A stretch of 32,777 bases of DNA from Salinisphaera sp035690525 (GTDB taxonomy: Bacteria; Pseudomonadota; Gammaproteobacteria; Nevskiales; Salinisphaeraceae), in assembly GCF_035690525.1 (NCBI RefSeq), contig NZ_DASSKM010000143.1, positions 1 to 32,777 of the forward strand, given 5' to 3'. How positions within the stretch are numbered: position 1 is the stretch's first letter; each line of letters opens with the position of its first letter. The notes beneath the pieces are model-generated. The model was not told the origin of the DNA. It saw only the letters and a program-made list of their open reading frames with translations, and searched no databases. This document shows positions 1 to 12,325 of this stretch, piece after piece. Made by a program: the position numbers and the translations under genes.

Positions 1-1
1 G

Positions 2-1246
2 GTCTCGGACAGTGTGTCGGGCACCGTTGCGCTACAGCTCGACGACGTGCCATGGGACCAGGCGCTCGACATCATCCTCAACTCCAAGAGCCTGGGCATG
101 ACGCGCAACAACAACGTGATCACGGTCGCCCCGCTGGCCGAGATCGCGAATCGTCAAAGGGCCAAGGCGGCCGCTCGCGCCGCAAGCATCGAGCTGGCGC
201 CGCTGCATTCCGAGATCATTCAGATCAACTATGCGCGGGCCGCGGATATTGCGCAGATTCTCAAATCCAATACGGCTACATCGCCTTCGAGCCGCAGTAT
301 CGCGGTACCCGGCACGCCCGCGCCAGCCAACATCGGCGGTTCGGACGACACGCCGTCGCTGCTCTCGCCGCGCGGCCACGTGACGGTCGACGACCGCACC
401 AACAGCCTGCTGGTCACCGATACGCGCGAAAAACTCGATCAAGTTCGCAGCCTGATCAATCAACTCGATATTCCGGTGCGCCAGGTGCTGATTCAATCGC
501 GCATCGTGATCGCCAACCGCGATTTCACGCGCAATCTGGGCGTCTCCCAGACCGGCGTCGACAACTCACGGCTTAACAACGCGCTTGACGCTCAAAATTC
601 AGGCTCGCTTAGCAGCGCTTACAACGCCAACAACGGCGGCTATTCGGTAAGCCTGCCGGCGACCAACGCCACCAGCTTGCTGTCGACGAGCATTATCACC
701 GATACGTTCAGTCTGAATCTGGAACTGTCGGCGATGGAATCGGAGAACAACGGCGAGATCATTTCCTCGCCGCGCATCATCACCGCCGACGGCCAGGAAG
801 CCAACATTGAACAGGGCCGCGAAATTCCCTATCAATCGGGTACTTCGGGCAGCGATCAGGGTACAAGCATCGAGTTCAAGAAAGCCGTGCTGAGCCTCAA
901 CGTGACGCCCAAGATCACGCCGAACAAGAAAGTGATCATGAATCTCAACGTCACCCAGGACTCGGTCGGCGACTACGTGCCGACCGCCGAAGGCGGCTCG
1001 GTGCCCTCGATCGACACCCGCAGCCTGACCACCCAGGTGCTGGTCGACAACGGCGATACCGTCGTGCTCGGCGGCATCTTCGAACAGACCAATCGCGACG
1101 CGACCGACGGCGTGCCCTATATCAGCAAGATTCCGCTGCTAGGTGCGCTGTTCAGAGGCCACTCGCGCCAGCGCGACAAACAAGAACTGCTCATCTTCGT
1201 CACGCCGAGAATACTCGACAACAATCTGACCGTCGGGAGCCGCTGA
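2..1246 (+). CDS. pilQ: Type IV pilus secretin PilQ, C-terminal part (5' end outside window)
   Basis: The frame is open from the first base, so this is the last ~414 codons of a longer gene. The visible protein starts in the secretin N0/STN region (VPWDQALDIIL... LGM... NVITVAP), passes through an N1-type repeat (INYARAADIAQIL), and ends in the secretin domain with VLIQSRIVIANRDFTRNLGV and a C-terminal stretch ending LLIFVTPRIL. This order is typical of PilQ, the outer-membrane ring through which type IV pili leave the cell. A low-complexity Asn/Ser-rich insert (about residues 190-215 of the visible part) follows the RNLGVSQTGV stretch. The usual pilMNOP genes would lie to the left of the window. 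The identity is firm because the next core genes, aroK and aroB, are the classic right-hand neighbours of pilQ. Confidence 0.95.
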   Translation, partial: VSDSVSGTVALQLDDVPWDQALDIILNSKSLGMTRNNNVITVAPLAEIANRQRAKAAARAASIELAPLHSEIIQINYARAADIAQILKSNTATSPSSRSIAVPGTPAPANIGGSDDTPSLLSPRGHVTVDDRTNSLLVTDTREKLDQVRSLINQLDIPVRQVLIQSRIVIANRDFTRNLGVSQTGVDNSRLNNALDAQNSGSLSSAYNANNGGYSVSLPATNATSLLSTSIITDTFSLNLELSAMESENNGEIISSPRIITADGQEANIEQGREIPYQSGTSGSDQGTSIEFKKAVLSLNVTPKITPNKKVIMNLNVTQDSVGDYVPTAEGGSVPSIDTRSLTTQVLVDNGDTVVLGGIFEQTNRDATDGVPYISKIPLLGALFRGHSRQRDKQELLIFVTPRILDNNLTVGSR

Positions 1247-1315
1247 CCCGCATTGGAGTCCTTAGAGCCTGCTCAGACTCTTACGGCGACGATTCAAGTA
1301 ACGAAAGGGGGATAT

Positions 1316-3001
1316 ATGTTGCAGCGTTCGAGATGGGGGCTGATCATCTTCATTGCCGGCCTCATTGCCGGCTTGAGCCTTTTCACCGGCTGCACCACCG
1401 GCCACGACAGCAGCAACGACGGGGGCGGCGGGGGTGGCAGCAGCAGCGGCGACAACGGCAATCCAGCCGGCGGCGGCCAGGCCGTGGCCTTGTTCGGCAC
1501 GTTCGACGACGCCGGCGTATTTCAAAACGGCACGATCAAGGCATCGAATGCCGTGCTGTCCTCGGGCGAAAGCACCGAGCTCAGCGTCAATCTGGTCGGG
1601 GCCGACAACACCGGCTTAAGCGACAGCACGGACGTTTTTTTCAGCTCCGATTGTACCCGCCAGGGCCTCGCGGATATCGCGCCCGCCGTGGTCACCAACA
1701 GCGACGGCAACATAAGCACGACCTATACCGCCCTGGGGTGTGAAGGAAAAGACGTCGTGACCGCAAGAACGAGCATCGACGGCGCGACGCTGACCGCCAA
1801 GGTCACCGTAACGACGTCGTTGCCACGGCTCGGCGCGTTACAATTCAGCGGCGCCAGTCCGCAGCAAATCGGCATTCGCGGCACCGGCATCCTGCCCGAG
1901 CAATCCAGCCTCACGTTCACGGTGACCGACGCGAACGGCCAGCCCGTACCCAACCAGCGCGTCGATTTCTCGCTGGATACGGCGGTCGGCGGGCTGAAGC
2001 TGAACCGAACCAGCGCCATGACCGACAGCAGCGGCCAAGCAGTCGTCATCGTCACCGCCGGTACGCAGGCGACAACCGCGCAGGTGCGGGCCCGCAGTAT
2101 CGGCAGTAACGGGGTAACCGTGAGCGCGCGTTCCAATGTGCTGGCGGTCACCACGGGCGCCCCGGATAACGACAGCTTTTCGGTCAGCGCCGAAACACCC
2201 AACATCGAGGGCTGGAGCTACGACGGGACATCGACCCAGATCACGGTTCGCGCGGCTGACCGCTTCAATAATCCAGTGCCCAACGGCACCGCCGTCAACT
2301 TTACGACCGAGGGCGGTTCGATTCCGGGCAGCTGTGTCACACAAGACGGCGTATGTTCGGTGACCTTCACCGCGCAGGACCCGCGACCGGAAAACGGCCG
2401 GGTCACGATCCGGGCCACCGCGATCGGAGAGGAATCCTTCGTCGACAGTAACCCCTCGAACGGCCGGTACGACCCAAATGAAAGCTTCACGGATCTACCC
2501 GAGGCATTTCGCGACGATAACGAAAACGGGCGCTGGGACAACAACGAGCCTTATCTCAACTTCAACTCAGAAGACGGCTACACCGAAAAGGATCAAAAAT
2601 TCAGCGGCCTGCTGTGCAAAGCCGGCGACAAGTGCGCAACAAGCCCAACAATCAATGTTCGTCGAAATATCGTGGTGGTCCTGTCCGGCTCGAGCCTGAA
2701 TATCGGCAACCTGCCGGGCTCGATTTCCTTGGCCGGCGGCCCGGTCACCATTCAACCCACGGTGTTCGATGTCAACGGCCAAGTGCCGCCGGCGGACACC
2801 ACCGTCGAAGCGAGCGTAACCCAGGGCGAACTCGACGGCACAACGTCTTATACCGTACGCCCAACCAATGCGCCCGGGCCCTATCGAGGCGCGACGTTCC
2901 ATATACTGCCGGGAAACGATCCAGGCTCCGGCCTGCTTCGGATCACGGTCACGACACCAAAAGGCACGATCAGCCGGGCGAACGTCGCGATAACACAGTA
3001 G
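1316..3001 (+). CDS. Lipoprotein with Ig-like (Big/invasin-type) domains and an EF-hand-like calcium loop
   Basis: 561 residues. I chose the ATG at 1316 because a purine-rich AAAGGGGG sits just upstream and the protein then opens with Arg residues, a hydrophobic stretch and a lipobox (LFTGC, Cys26); the in-frame start at 1253 would add 21 residues without a reason. After Cys26 comes a Gly/Ser-rich linker, then repeated beta-rich Ig-like units with the typical VTDANGQPVPNQRVDF and AADRFNNPVPNGTAVNF openings (around residues 200 and 315). Residues 377-411 hold an acidic insert: a degenerate loop (DSNPSNGRYDPNE) and a canonical EF-hand-like loop (D400, N402, N404, G405, D408, E411). Two Cys pairs may form disulfides. 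Probably lipid-anchored in the outer membrane or exposed at the surface. It lies 69 bp after pilQ, so a pilus-related or adhesive role is plausible but inferred; no named family is recognised with certainty. Confidence 0.85.
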   Translation: MLQRSRWGLIIFIAGLIAGLSLFTGCTTGHDSSNDGGGGGGSSSGDNGNPAGGGQAVALFGTFDDAGVFQNGTIKASNAVLSSGESTELSVNLVGADNTGLSDSTDVFFSSDCTRQGLADIAPAVVTNSDGNISTTYTALGCEGKDVVTARTSIDGATLTAKVTVTTSLPRLGALQFSGASPQQIGIRGTGILPEQSSLTFTVTDANGQPVPNQRVDFSLDTAVGGLKLNRTSAMTDSSGQAVVIVTAGTQATTAQVRARSIGSNGVTVSARSNVLAVTTGAPDNDSFSVSAETPNIEGWSYDGTSTQITVRAADRFNNPVPNGTAVNFTTEGGSIPGSCVTQDGVCSVTFTAQDPRPENGRVTIRATAIGEESFVDSNPSNGRYDPNESFTDLPEAFRDDNENGRWDNNEPYLNFNSEDGYTEKDQKFSGLLCKAGDKCATSPTINVRRNIVVVLSGSSLNIGNLPGSISLAGGPVTIQPTVFDVNGQVPPADTTVEASVTQGELDGTTSYTVRPTNAPGPYRGATFHILPGNDPGSGLLRITVTTPKGTISRANVAITQ

Positions 3002-3053
3002 GGTCTGTTACCGCCGTCTCCGACGCGGCAGCGCCGATGACGGCCGACTGCGT

Positions 3054-3059
3054 TACAAT
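3054..3059 (+). promoter_or_regulatory. Possible -10 box before aroK
   Basis: TACAAT matches the sigma70 -10 consensus in five of six bases and lies about 70 bp before the aroK start, in the 126-bp gap after the lipoprotein gene. I see no good -35 box 16-18 bp upstream, so this is only a weak candidate. Confidence 0.25.
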
Positions 3060-3127
3060 AGGCAGTCCATCATCGGATAAGTATGCCGTTGATGTTTTCT
3101 CTATCGTCTACATCTGTTTGTACGCAC

Positions 3128-3658
3128 ATGGCAGCAAACCCGAATATCTATCTGGTCGGCCCCATGGGGGCCGGCAAAACCACCGTGGGCCGGCGCATCG
3201 CCGAGCTCAAAGGCATGCATTTCGTCGATTCGGATCACGAAGTCGAAAAACGCACCGGCGTGGATATTTCCTTCATCTTCGATATGGAAGGCGAGGAAGG
3301 TTTCCGCAAGCGTGAGCGCGACATGATCGCCGAGCTATCGGAGGCGCCCAACACCGTCATGGCCACCGGCGGCGGCGCCGTGCTCGACGCCGGTACGCGC
3401 GATCTGCTCTCGGCGCGCGGGGTGGTGGTCTATCTCGAGACCTCGCTGGAACAGCAGCTCGCCCGCACCCGCAAATCCAATAGCCGACCGCTGCTGGCCG
3501 ATAGCGAGGATCTGGAAACGACGCTGACCCAGCTCATGGAAACGCGTGATCCGCTATATCGCTCGATCGCCGACATTGTGGTGACCACGGGCGATCAACA
3601 GGCCCGCAGGCTGGCGCGCGAGATCGTGGAGCAGCTGGAAGCCATCGGCACGGCCTGA
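3128..3658 (+). CDS. aroK: Shikimate kinase
   Basis: 176 residues, the normal size for AroK/AroL. It phosphorylates shikimate with ATP in the chorismate pathway, in the cytoplasm. The N-terminus carries the P-loop GPMGAGKTT (residues 10-18), followed by FVDSDHEVEKRTG with the shikimate-binding Asp, the GGGAV loop, and a lid region with the expected Arg residues (SNSRPLL). The ATG at 3128 is preferred because MAANPNIYLVGPMGAGKTT lines up with the usual AroK start; an in-frame ATG at 3083 with a GGATAAG upstream would add 15 residues with no family counterpart. The stop overlaps the start of the next gene by one base (TGATG), which suggests translational coupling to the RDD gene. Confidence 0.96.
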   Translation: MAANPNIYLVGPMGAGKTTVGRRIAELKGMHFVDSDHEVEKRTGVDISFIFDMEGEEGFRKRERDMIAELSEAPNTVMATGGGAVLDAGTRDLLSARGVVVYLETSLEQQLARTRKSNSRPLLADSEDLETTLTQLMETRDPLYRSIADIVVTTGDQQARRLAREIVEQLEAIGTA

Positions 3659-4227
3659 TGGCCGAGCAGCGGGCTGGCGAGTGGGTTTACGCCGGATTCT
3701 GGATCCGGGTCTGGGCCTCGATTATCGACAGCGCGCTGCTGCTGTTGGTCGTCTTCCCGCTGCTCTCGCTCGTCGTGCCGGGCCCGTCCGGCGCGCACGC
3801 GACCGGCGGCCGGCTGATCATGCCCAACGGGCGCATCGACTACGGCGCGCTGACCCTGATGCCGACCCTGCCCGGGCCGCTGCATATCCTGCTTTACTGG
3901 GTATTGCCGGCGGTCGTGGTCATAATCTTTTGGCTGACCCGCGAAGCGACACCGGGCAAGATGGCGATTCGCGCGCGCGTGGTCGATGCCCGCAGCGGCG
4001 AGCGCCTCGCCCCTGGTCAGTCGATACTGCGCTATCTTGGCTATTACGTGTCGACGATCCCGCTGGGCCTCGGCCTGATCTGGGTCGGGATCGACCCGCG
4101 CAAGCAGGGCTGGCACGACAAACTGGCCAGAACCGTGGTCGTGCGCCGGCCGCGGCGCATCGAAGCGGTGCGTTTCGACGCGCCGCCGGCCGCGCCGAAA
4201 CCCCACACCGGATGGAAAAATGATTGA
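3658..4227 (+). CDS. RDD family membrane protein
   Basis: 189 residues with three hydrophobic segments (about residues 18-41, 73-95 and 125-147), an inner-membrane protein. The family's signature residues are visible: AGFWIRVWASIIDS gives R17 and D24, and the TPGKMAIRARVVD and HDKLARTVVV motifs follow the second and third helices. The molecular role of most RDD proteins is unknown; some have been linked to ion transport or export, which I cannot decide here. Both ends overlap neighbours: it starts on the last base of the aroK stop and its last 8 bases overlap the aroB start. The three genes therefore almost certainly share one transcript, with coupled translation. aroK and aroB normally sit side by side, so the RDD gene is an insertion into a conserved pair. 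Confidence 0.9.
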   Translation: MAEQRAGEWVYAGFWIRVWASIIDSALLLLVVFPLLSLVVPGPSGAHATGGRLIMPNGRIDYGALTLMPTLPGPLHILLYWVLPAVVVIIFWLTREATPGKMAIRARVVDARSGERLAPGQSILRYLGYYVSTIPLGLGLIWVGIDPRKQGWHDKLARTVVVRRPRRIEAVRFDAPPAAPKPHTGWKND

Positions 4228-5323
4228 TAGCCCCGCCGCCCGCAGCCTGCGCGTCGAACTCGGATCGCGCGCCTACGACATCCTGATCGGGCCGGGACTC
4301 ATCGGCCGGGGCGCGTCCTACGACGGCGCGCTCCGCGGCCGGCGCGTGCTGATCATCACCAACGAGACGGTCGCGCCGCACTACCGCGAACCGGTCGAGA
4401 CCGCGCTCGCCCAGTCCGGCCACGAGGTGGACACGCTCATCCTGGCCGATGGCGAAGTACACAAGACACTCGCGAGCATCGACACCATCGCCGAGCATAT
4501 GCTGTCGAGCGGCTACGGGCGCGACACCACCGTCGTGGCGCTCGGCGGCGGCGTGATCGGCGACCTGGCGGGCTTCGCGGCCGCAATTTATCAGCGCGGC
4601 GTGGATTTCGTGCAGGTGCCCACCACCCTGCTCGCCCAGGTCGATTCGTCGGTCGGCGGCAAGACCGGCGTCAATCACCCGCTCGGCAAGAACATGATCG
4701 GCGCCTTTCATCAACCCAAGCGCGTGCTCGCCGATGTGGACGTGCTGGCCACGCTGCCGCAGCGCGAGTTCGCGGCCGGCATGGCCGAGGTGATCAAGTA
4801 CGGACTGATCCGCGACGCCGGCTTCTTCGACTGGCTGGAAGCCCACATGGCCGATATCAACGCCCGCGACCCGGAACTGGTGGCCGAAGTCATCCGGCGC
4901 TCGTGCGCGAACAAGGCCGAGGTCGTGGTCGCCGACGAGCGCGAGGCGGGCGAGCGCGCCCTGCTCAACCTCGGCCATACCTTCGGCCACGCGCTCGAAG
5001 CCGAGCTCGGCTATGGCGCCTGGCTACACGGCGAGGCGGTAGCCGCCGGCATGTGCATGGCGGCCGACACCTCGAAGCGGCTGGGCTGGCTGAACAGCGC
5101 CCAGGTCGAGCGTATCGAGGCCGTGATCGCGGCCGCCGGCCTGCCGATCGCGCCGCCTGAACAAACGTCCGCGGCCCGCATACTCGAACTGATGCGGCGC
5201 GACAAGAAAGTCACCGCCGGCACCCTGCGCCTGGTGCTGCTGACCGACATCGGCCGGGCCATCATTCATGAAGACCTCGGCGCCGCGCTCGACGATACGC
5301 TGCACCATTATCTGGCGGCGTAG
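4220..5323 (+). CDS. aroB: 3-dehydroquinate synthase
   Basis: 367 residues, the usual AroB length. It converts DAHP to 3-dehydroquinate, the second step of the shikimate pathway, using NAD and a divalent metal (Zn or Co). The NAD-binding stretch VVALGGGVIGDLAGFAA and the substrate region PTTLLAQVDSSVGGKTGVN are intact. The three metal ligands can be placed by spacing: E190 in MAEVIKYG, H253 in LNLGHTFGH and H270 in WLHGEA, the same intervals as in the E. coli enzyme. The start codon lies inside the end of the RDD gene. After the stop there is a 265-bp gap with a new promoter, so gltB is probably transcribed separately as well. Confidence 0.97.
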   Translation: MIDSPAARSLRVELGSRAYDILIGPGLIGRGASYDGALRGRRVLIITNETVAPHYREPVETALAQSGHEVDTLILADGEVHKTLASIDTIAEHMLSSGYGRDTTVVALGGGVIGDLAGFAAAIYQRGVDFVQVPTTLLAQVDSSVGGKTGVNHPLGKNMIGAFHQPKRVLADVDVLATLPQREFAAGMAEVIKYGLIRDAGFFDWLEAHMADINARDPELVAEVIRRSCANKAEVVVADEREAGERALLNLGHTFGHALEAELGYGAWLHGEAVAAGMCMAADTSKRLGWLNSAQVERIEAVIAAAGLPIAPPEQTSAARILELMRRDKKVTAGTLRLVLLTDIGRAIIHEDLGAALDDTLHHYLAA

Positions 5324-5369
5324 GGCCTGTTGAGGTTTCATACGGCACCGCGTCGCGGCCGGCGCGTGA

Positions 5370-5398
5370 TTGATTGTCGCTCGCAGGCCTTTTATATT
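5370..5398 (+). promoter_or_regulatory. Sigma70-type promoter for gltB
   Basis: TTGATT (5370-5375) and TATATT (5393-5398) are separated by exactly 17 bp, a good match to a housekeeping promoter in otherwise GC-rich DNA. Predicted transcription start is near 5405, giving a leader of about 185 nt before gltB. Confidence 0.65.
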
Positions 5399-5404
5399 AA
5401 AACC

Positions 5405-5440
5405 AGCGGTTCCACCGCTCGCGCGCCAGCTAACTGGCGC
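5405..5440 (+). other. Two small hairpins at the start of the gltB leader
   Basis: Stem 1 pairs AGCGG (5405-5409) with CCGCT (5415-5419) across TTCCA. Stem 2 pairs GCGCCAG (5423-5429) with CTGGCGC (5434-5440) across CTAA. They sit at the predicted 5' end of the gltB transcript and could stabilise the RNA or take part in alternative folding with the later hairpin. Confidence 0.5.
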
Positions 5441-5532
5441 TGCCCGTCGCCGCCGAACCCGCGCCTTCCCCAGTTGCGTAACCCGCCTGACGGGCCGCGG
5501 CCCGCGCTGCGACGACTTCCGGGTCCGGCCGG

Positions 5533-5558
5533 CCGAGCGCGTAACGCGCGCGGTTTTT
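5533..5558 (+). terminator. Terminator-like hairpin in the gltB leader (candidate attenuator)
   Basis: CCG-A-GCGCG (5533-5541) can pair with CGCGC-G-CGG (5545-5553) across TAA with a single A/G mismatch, and five T residues follow directly (5554-5558). That is the form of an intrinsic terminator, but it lies after the only promoter I can find and about 30 nt before the gltB start. It could attenuate gltB transcription, or simply end read-through from aroB. Confidence 0.45.
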
Positions 5559-5588
5559 CGGACCGTAGCCCATCCAAGGGAATGGACT

Positions 5589-10046
<4,458 letters not shown>

Positions 10047-10061
10047 CCGATACCGGACAAG

Positions 10062-10085
10062 GGGCCGCGGCATCGCCCGCGGCCC
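10062..10085 (+). other. Strong hairpin between gltB and gltD
   Basis: GGGCCGCGG (10062-10070) pairs perfectly with CCGCGGCCC (10077-10085) across a six-base loop. Only three T residues follow (after GC), so it is a poor intrinsic terminator. It more likely protects the upstream RNA from 3' decay or sets the ratio of gltB to gltD expression. Confidence 0.6.
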
Positions 10086-10134
10086 GCTTTCGCATCGCGA
10101 CAAGAGCCGCATCGCGCCGCGACAAGGAGTATAG

Positions 10135-11541
10135 ATGGCAAAGAACAATCTTCAGTTTCTCGAGGTGCCGCGCCAGGACCCGGCCAAAGTCGCCGTGCCC
10201 GTGCGCATTCACGAGTTCGCCGAGATCTACGGCCAGTTCGACAAGGAAACGGCCGCCCAGCAATCCGGGCGCTGTATCTCCTGCGGCAATCCGTACTGCG
10301 AATGGAAGTGCCCGGTGCACAACTACATTCCGAACTGGCTCAAGATGGTCAACGAAGGCAATCTGTTCGAGGCTGCGGAACTGTCGCACGCCACCAACAC
10401 CCTGCCCGAAATCTGCGGCCGTATCTGTCCGCAGGATCGCCTGTGCGAAGGCGCCTGCACGATGAACGACGGCCTGGGCGCCATCACCATCGGCTCGGTC
10501 GAGAAATACATCACCGACGAAGCCTTCAGGCAGGGCTGGCGGCCGGATGTCTCCAACGTCGTCTGGACCGATAAAAAGGTCGCCGTGATCGGCGCCGGGC
10601 CGGCCGGCCTGGGCGCGGCCGACATCCTAGTGCGCGGCGGCGTCCACGCCGTGGTTTACGACAAATACCCGCGCATCGGCGGCCTGCTCACCTTCGGCAT
10701 CCCGCCGTTCAAGCTGGAAAAAGACGTCGTCGAAACCCGCCGCGAGGTCATGGAAGGCATGGGCGTGGAATTCCGGCTGGGTGTCGAAGTCGGTAAAGAC
10801 ATTCAGATCGAGGCGCTGCTCGAAGAATACGATGCTGTGTTCATGGGCATGGGCACCTACACCTACATGAAAGGCGGCTTCCCGGGCGAGGACTTGAAGG
10901 GCGTCTTCGAGGCCCTGCCGTTCCTGGTCGGCAACATCAACCGCGAGATCGGCGTGAAAGGCGAGCATCCCTTCGTCGACATGAAAGGCCAGCGCGTGGT
11001 CGTGCTCGGCGGCGGCGACACCGCGATGGACTGCAACCGCACCTCGATCCGCCAGGGCGCGAAGGAAGTGATCTGCGCCTACCGGCGCGACGAAGAGAAC
11101 ATGCCCGGCTCGGCCCGCGAGGTGGAAAACGCCAAGGAAGAAGGCGTGCAGTTTCGCTTCAATCGTCAGCCGGTGGAAATCGTGGGCGATACCTTTGTCG
11201 AAGGCATCAAGATGGTCACGACCCACCTCGGCGAACCCGACGAACGCGGCCGTCGTCGCCCCGAGCCGGTGCCGGGCACCGAGGAAGTCATCGAGGCCGA
11301 TCGCGTGATTATCGCGTTTGGCTTCCGCCCCAACCCGCAGGACTGGTTCGACACCCACGAGATCGAATGCGACGACGGCGGCCGCGTGATCGCGCCGGAA
11401 AAAGGCCGCTTCAAGCACCAAACCACCAATCCGAAAATCTTCGCCGGCGGCGACATGGTGCGCGGCTCGGATCTGGTCGTCACCGCCGTTTACGAAGGCC
11501 GCGAGGCGGCCAAGGGCATTCTCGACTATCTCGCGGTCTGA
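10135..11541 (+). CDS. gltD: Glutamate synthase, small subunit
   Basis: 468 residues, the usual GltD size, with a strong Shine-Dalgarno AAGGAG (10124-10129) five bases before the ATG. GltD passes electrons from NADPH through FAD and iron-sulfur clusters to GltB. The N-terminal cluster cysteines are all present: C47, C50, C55 and C59 (CISCGNPYCEWKC) and C94, C98, C104 and C108 (CGRICPQDRLCEGAC). The FAD-binding GAGPAGLGAAD (about residue 151) and the NADPH-binding VLGGGDTAMDC follow. It closes the gltBD unit; I see no clear terminator between its stop and the GNAT gene. Confidence 0.98.
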   Translation: MAKNNLQFLEVPRQDPAKVAVPVRIHEFAEIYGQFDKETAAQQSGRCISCGNPYCEWKCPVHNYIPNWLKMVNEGNLFEAAELSHATNTLPEICGRICPQDRLCEGACTMNDGLGAITIGSVEKYITDEAFRQGWRPDVSNVVWTDKKVAVIGAGPAGLGAADILVRGGVHAVVYDKYPRIGGLLTFGIPPFKLEKDVVETRREVMEGMGVEFRLGVEVGKDIQIEALLEEYDAVFMGMGTYTYMKGGFPGEDLKGVFEALPFLVGNINREIGVKGEHPFVDMKGQRVVVLGGGDTAMDCNRTSIRQGAKEVICAYRRDEENMPGSAREVENAKEEGVQFRFNRQPVEIVGDTFVEGIKMVTTHLGEPDERGRRRPEPVPGTEEVIEADRVIIAFGFRPNPQDWFDTHEIECDDGGRVIAPEKGRFKHQTTNPKIFAGGDMVRGSDLVVTAVYEGREAAKGILDYLAV

Positions 11542-11602
11542 TCCGGCCACCGACACAAGAACATACGGCTCGGCGGCGAGCTCGACCACGAACATGAGCG
11601 CG

Positions 11603-11632
11603 TTGATCGACAGCACCGCGAATTCTTATTAA
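11603..11632 (+). promoter_or_regulatory. Possible promoter for the GNAT gene
   Basis: TTGATC (11603-11608) and TATTAA (11627-11632) are 18 bp apart. The predicted transcription start (~11639) is only about 13 nt before the ATG at 11652, leaving no room for a normal Shine-Dalgarno site, and none is seen. Confidence 0.4.
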
Positions 11633-11641
11633 AAGCCTATT

Positions 11642-12184
11642 ACTTGGCAAAATGCACACGAAAACCGGGCTACATTCCGACGAAGAAATTATCACGTATC
11701 TGGAGATGAGCTCTCCGGCCGACCTGCTTTGGCCGAGACGATCAGCGCCGGATTTCGATTTCGAATTGATGAGCCCGCCGGACCCGGAGCTGCACCGCGC
11801 ATTGTATATACGGGTTGGATCCGCATGGCAGTGGACCGATCGTCTATCCTGGTCGTTTGCCGAATGGCAAGCCCGCTCGCACGACGCGCACGTGGCCGTT
11901 TGGGTGGCGCGGGTCGCGGACGAACCGATCGGCTTCGTCGAGCTCGATTTCGCCGACGACGGCAATGTCGAGATCACCTACTTCGGCCTCACGCCGAACT
12001 GGATCGGCGCGGGCTATGGCGGCGCGGTTTTAGCGGCGGGCGTGAACAAGGCATGGCGAGAACCGGACACGCGACGCGTTTGGCTTCATACCTGTAATTT
12101 CGATCATCCGAACGCGCTCGCCAACTATAAAGCACGCGGTTTTCGAATAACTTGCGTCAGGCATGGGCCGGAGTAACTTGGCAA
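11642..12184. repeat. 9-bp direct repeats flanking the GNAT gene
   Basis: ACTTGGCAA occurs at 11642-11650, ending one base before the GNAT start codon, and again at 12176-12184, beginning on the last base of its stop codon. The span given covers both copies and the gene between them. It may mark an insertion or recombination event, or be chance. Confidence 0.4.
11652..12176 (+). CDS. GNAT family N-acetyltransferase
   Basis: 174 residues. The core HVAVWVARVADEPIGFVELDF, followed by VEITYFGLTPNWIGAGYGGAVL, matches strands 2-4 of the GNAT fold and its acetyl-CoA loop (variant Q/RxxGxG/A). The closing VWLHTCNFDHPNALANYKARGFR is the usual C-terminal GNAT pattern, close to RimJ/RimL-like and antibiotic acetyltransferases. 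The substrate cannot be told. Start at 11652 is the longest; an ATG at 11706 is possible but its GGAG is too close. Codon choice and local base composition are slightly less GC-rich than the neighbours, and a 9-bp direct repeat (ACTTGGCAA) flanks the gene at 11642-11650 and 12176-12184, hinting at later acquisition between gltD and pyrF. Confidence 0.88.
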   Translation: MHTKTGLHSDEEIITYLEMSSPADLLWPRRSAPDFDFELMSPPDPELHRALYIRVGSAWQWTDRLSWSFAEWQARSHDAHVAVWVARVADEPIGFVELDFADDGNVEITYFGLTPNWIGAGYGGAVLAAGVNKAWREPDTRRVWLHTCNFDHPNALANYKARGFRITCVRHGPE

Positions 12185-12319
12185 GTTGCAAAAGGATCGC
12201 CGTTTCTTCGATGCAGGCGTGGCAACTGCGGCGGGTCGAGCCGACCGTGGACACCAGAGTCCCGTTGATGTGTCGCGCATATCACGCCAACGGCACGCGG
12301 TCCCATGCAGCGGAGCGTT

Positions 12320-12325
12320 TATAAT
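12320..12325 (+). promoter_or_regulatory. -10 box for pyrF
   Basis: TATAAT is a perfect -10 hexamer. No convincing -35 is seen 16-18 bp upstream. The predicted transcript would start near 12332, which excludes the in-frame upstream ATG at 12305 and supports the pyrF start at 12377. The rest of the 200-bp gap after the GNAT gene shows nothing I recognise. Confidence 0.45.

Noticed and set aside
3920..4990. Minus-strand ORF opposite RDD and aroB
   Set aside because: Low-information Arg/Ala/Gly-rich shadow across two real genes.
5370..5588. Longer gltB start at 5370
   Set aside because: It would begin on the promoter itself and place Arg-rich residues before the propeptide; Cys18 counted from 5589 is at the normal place.
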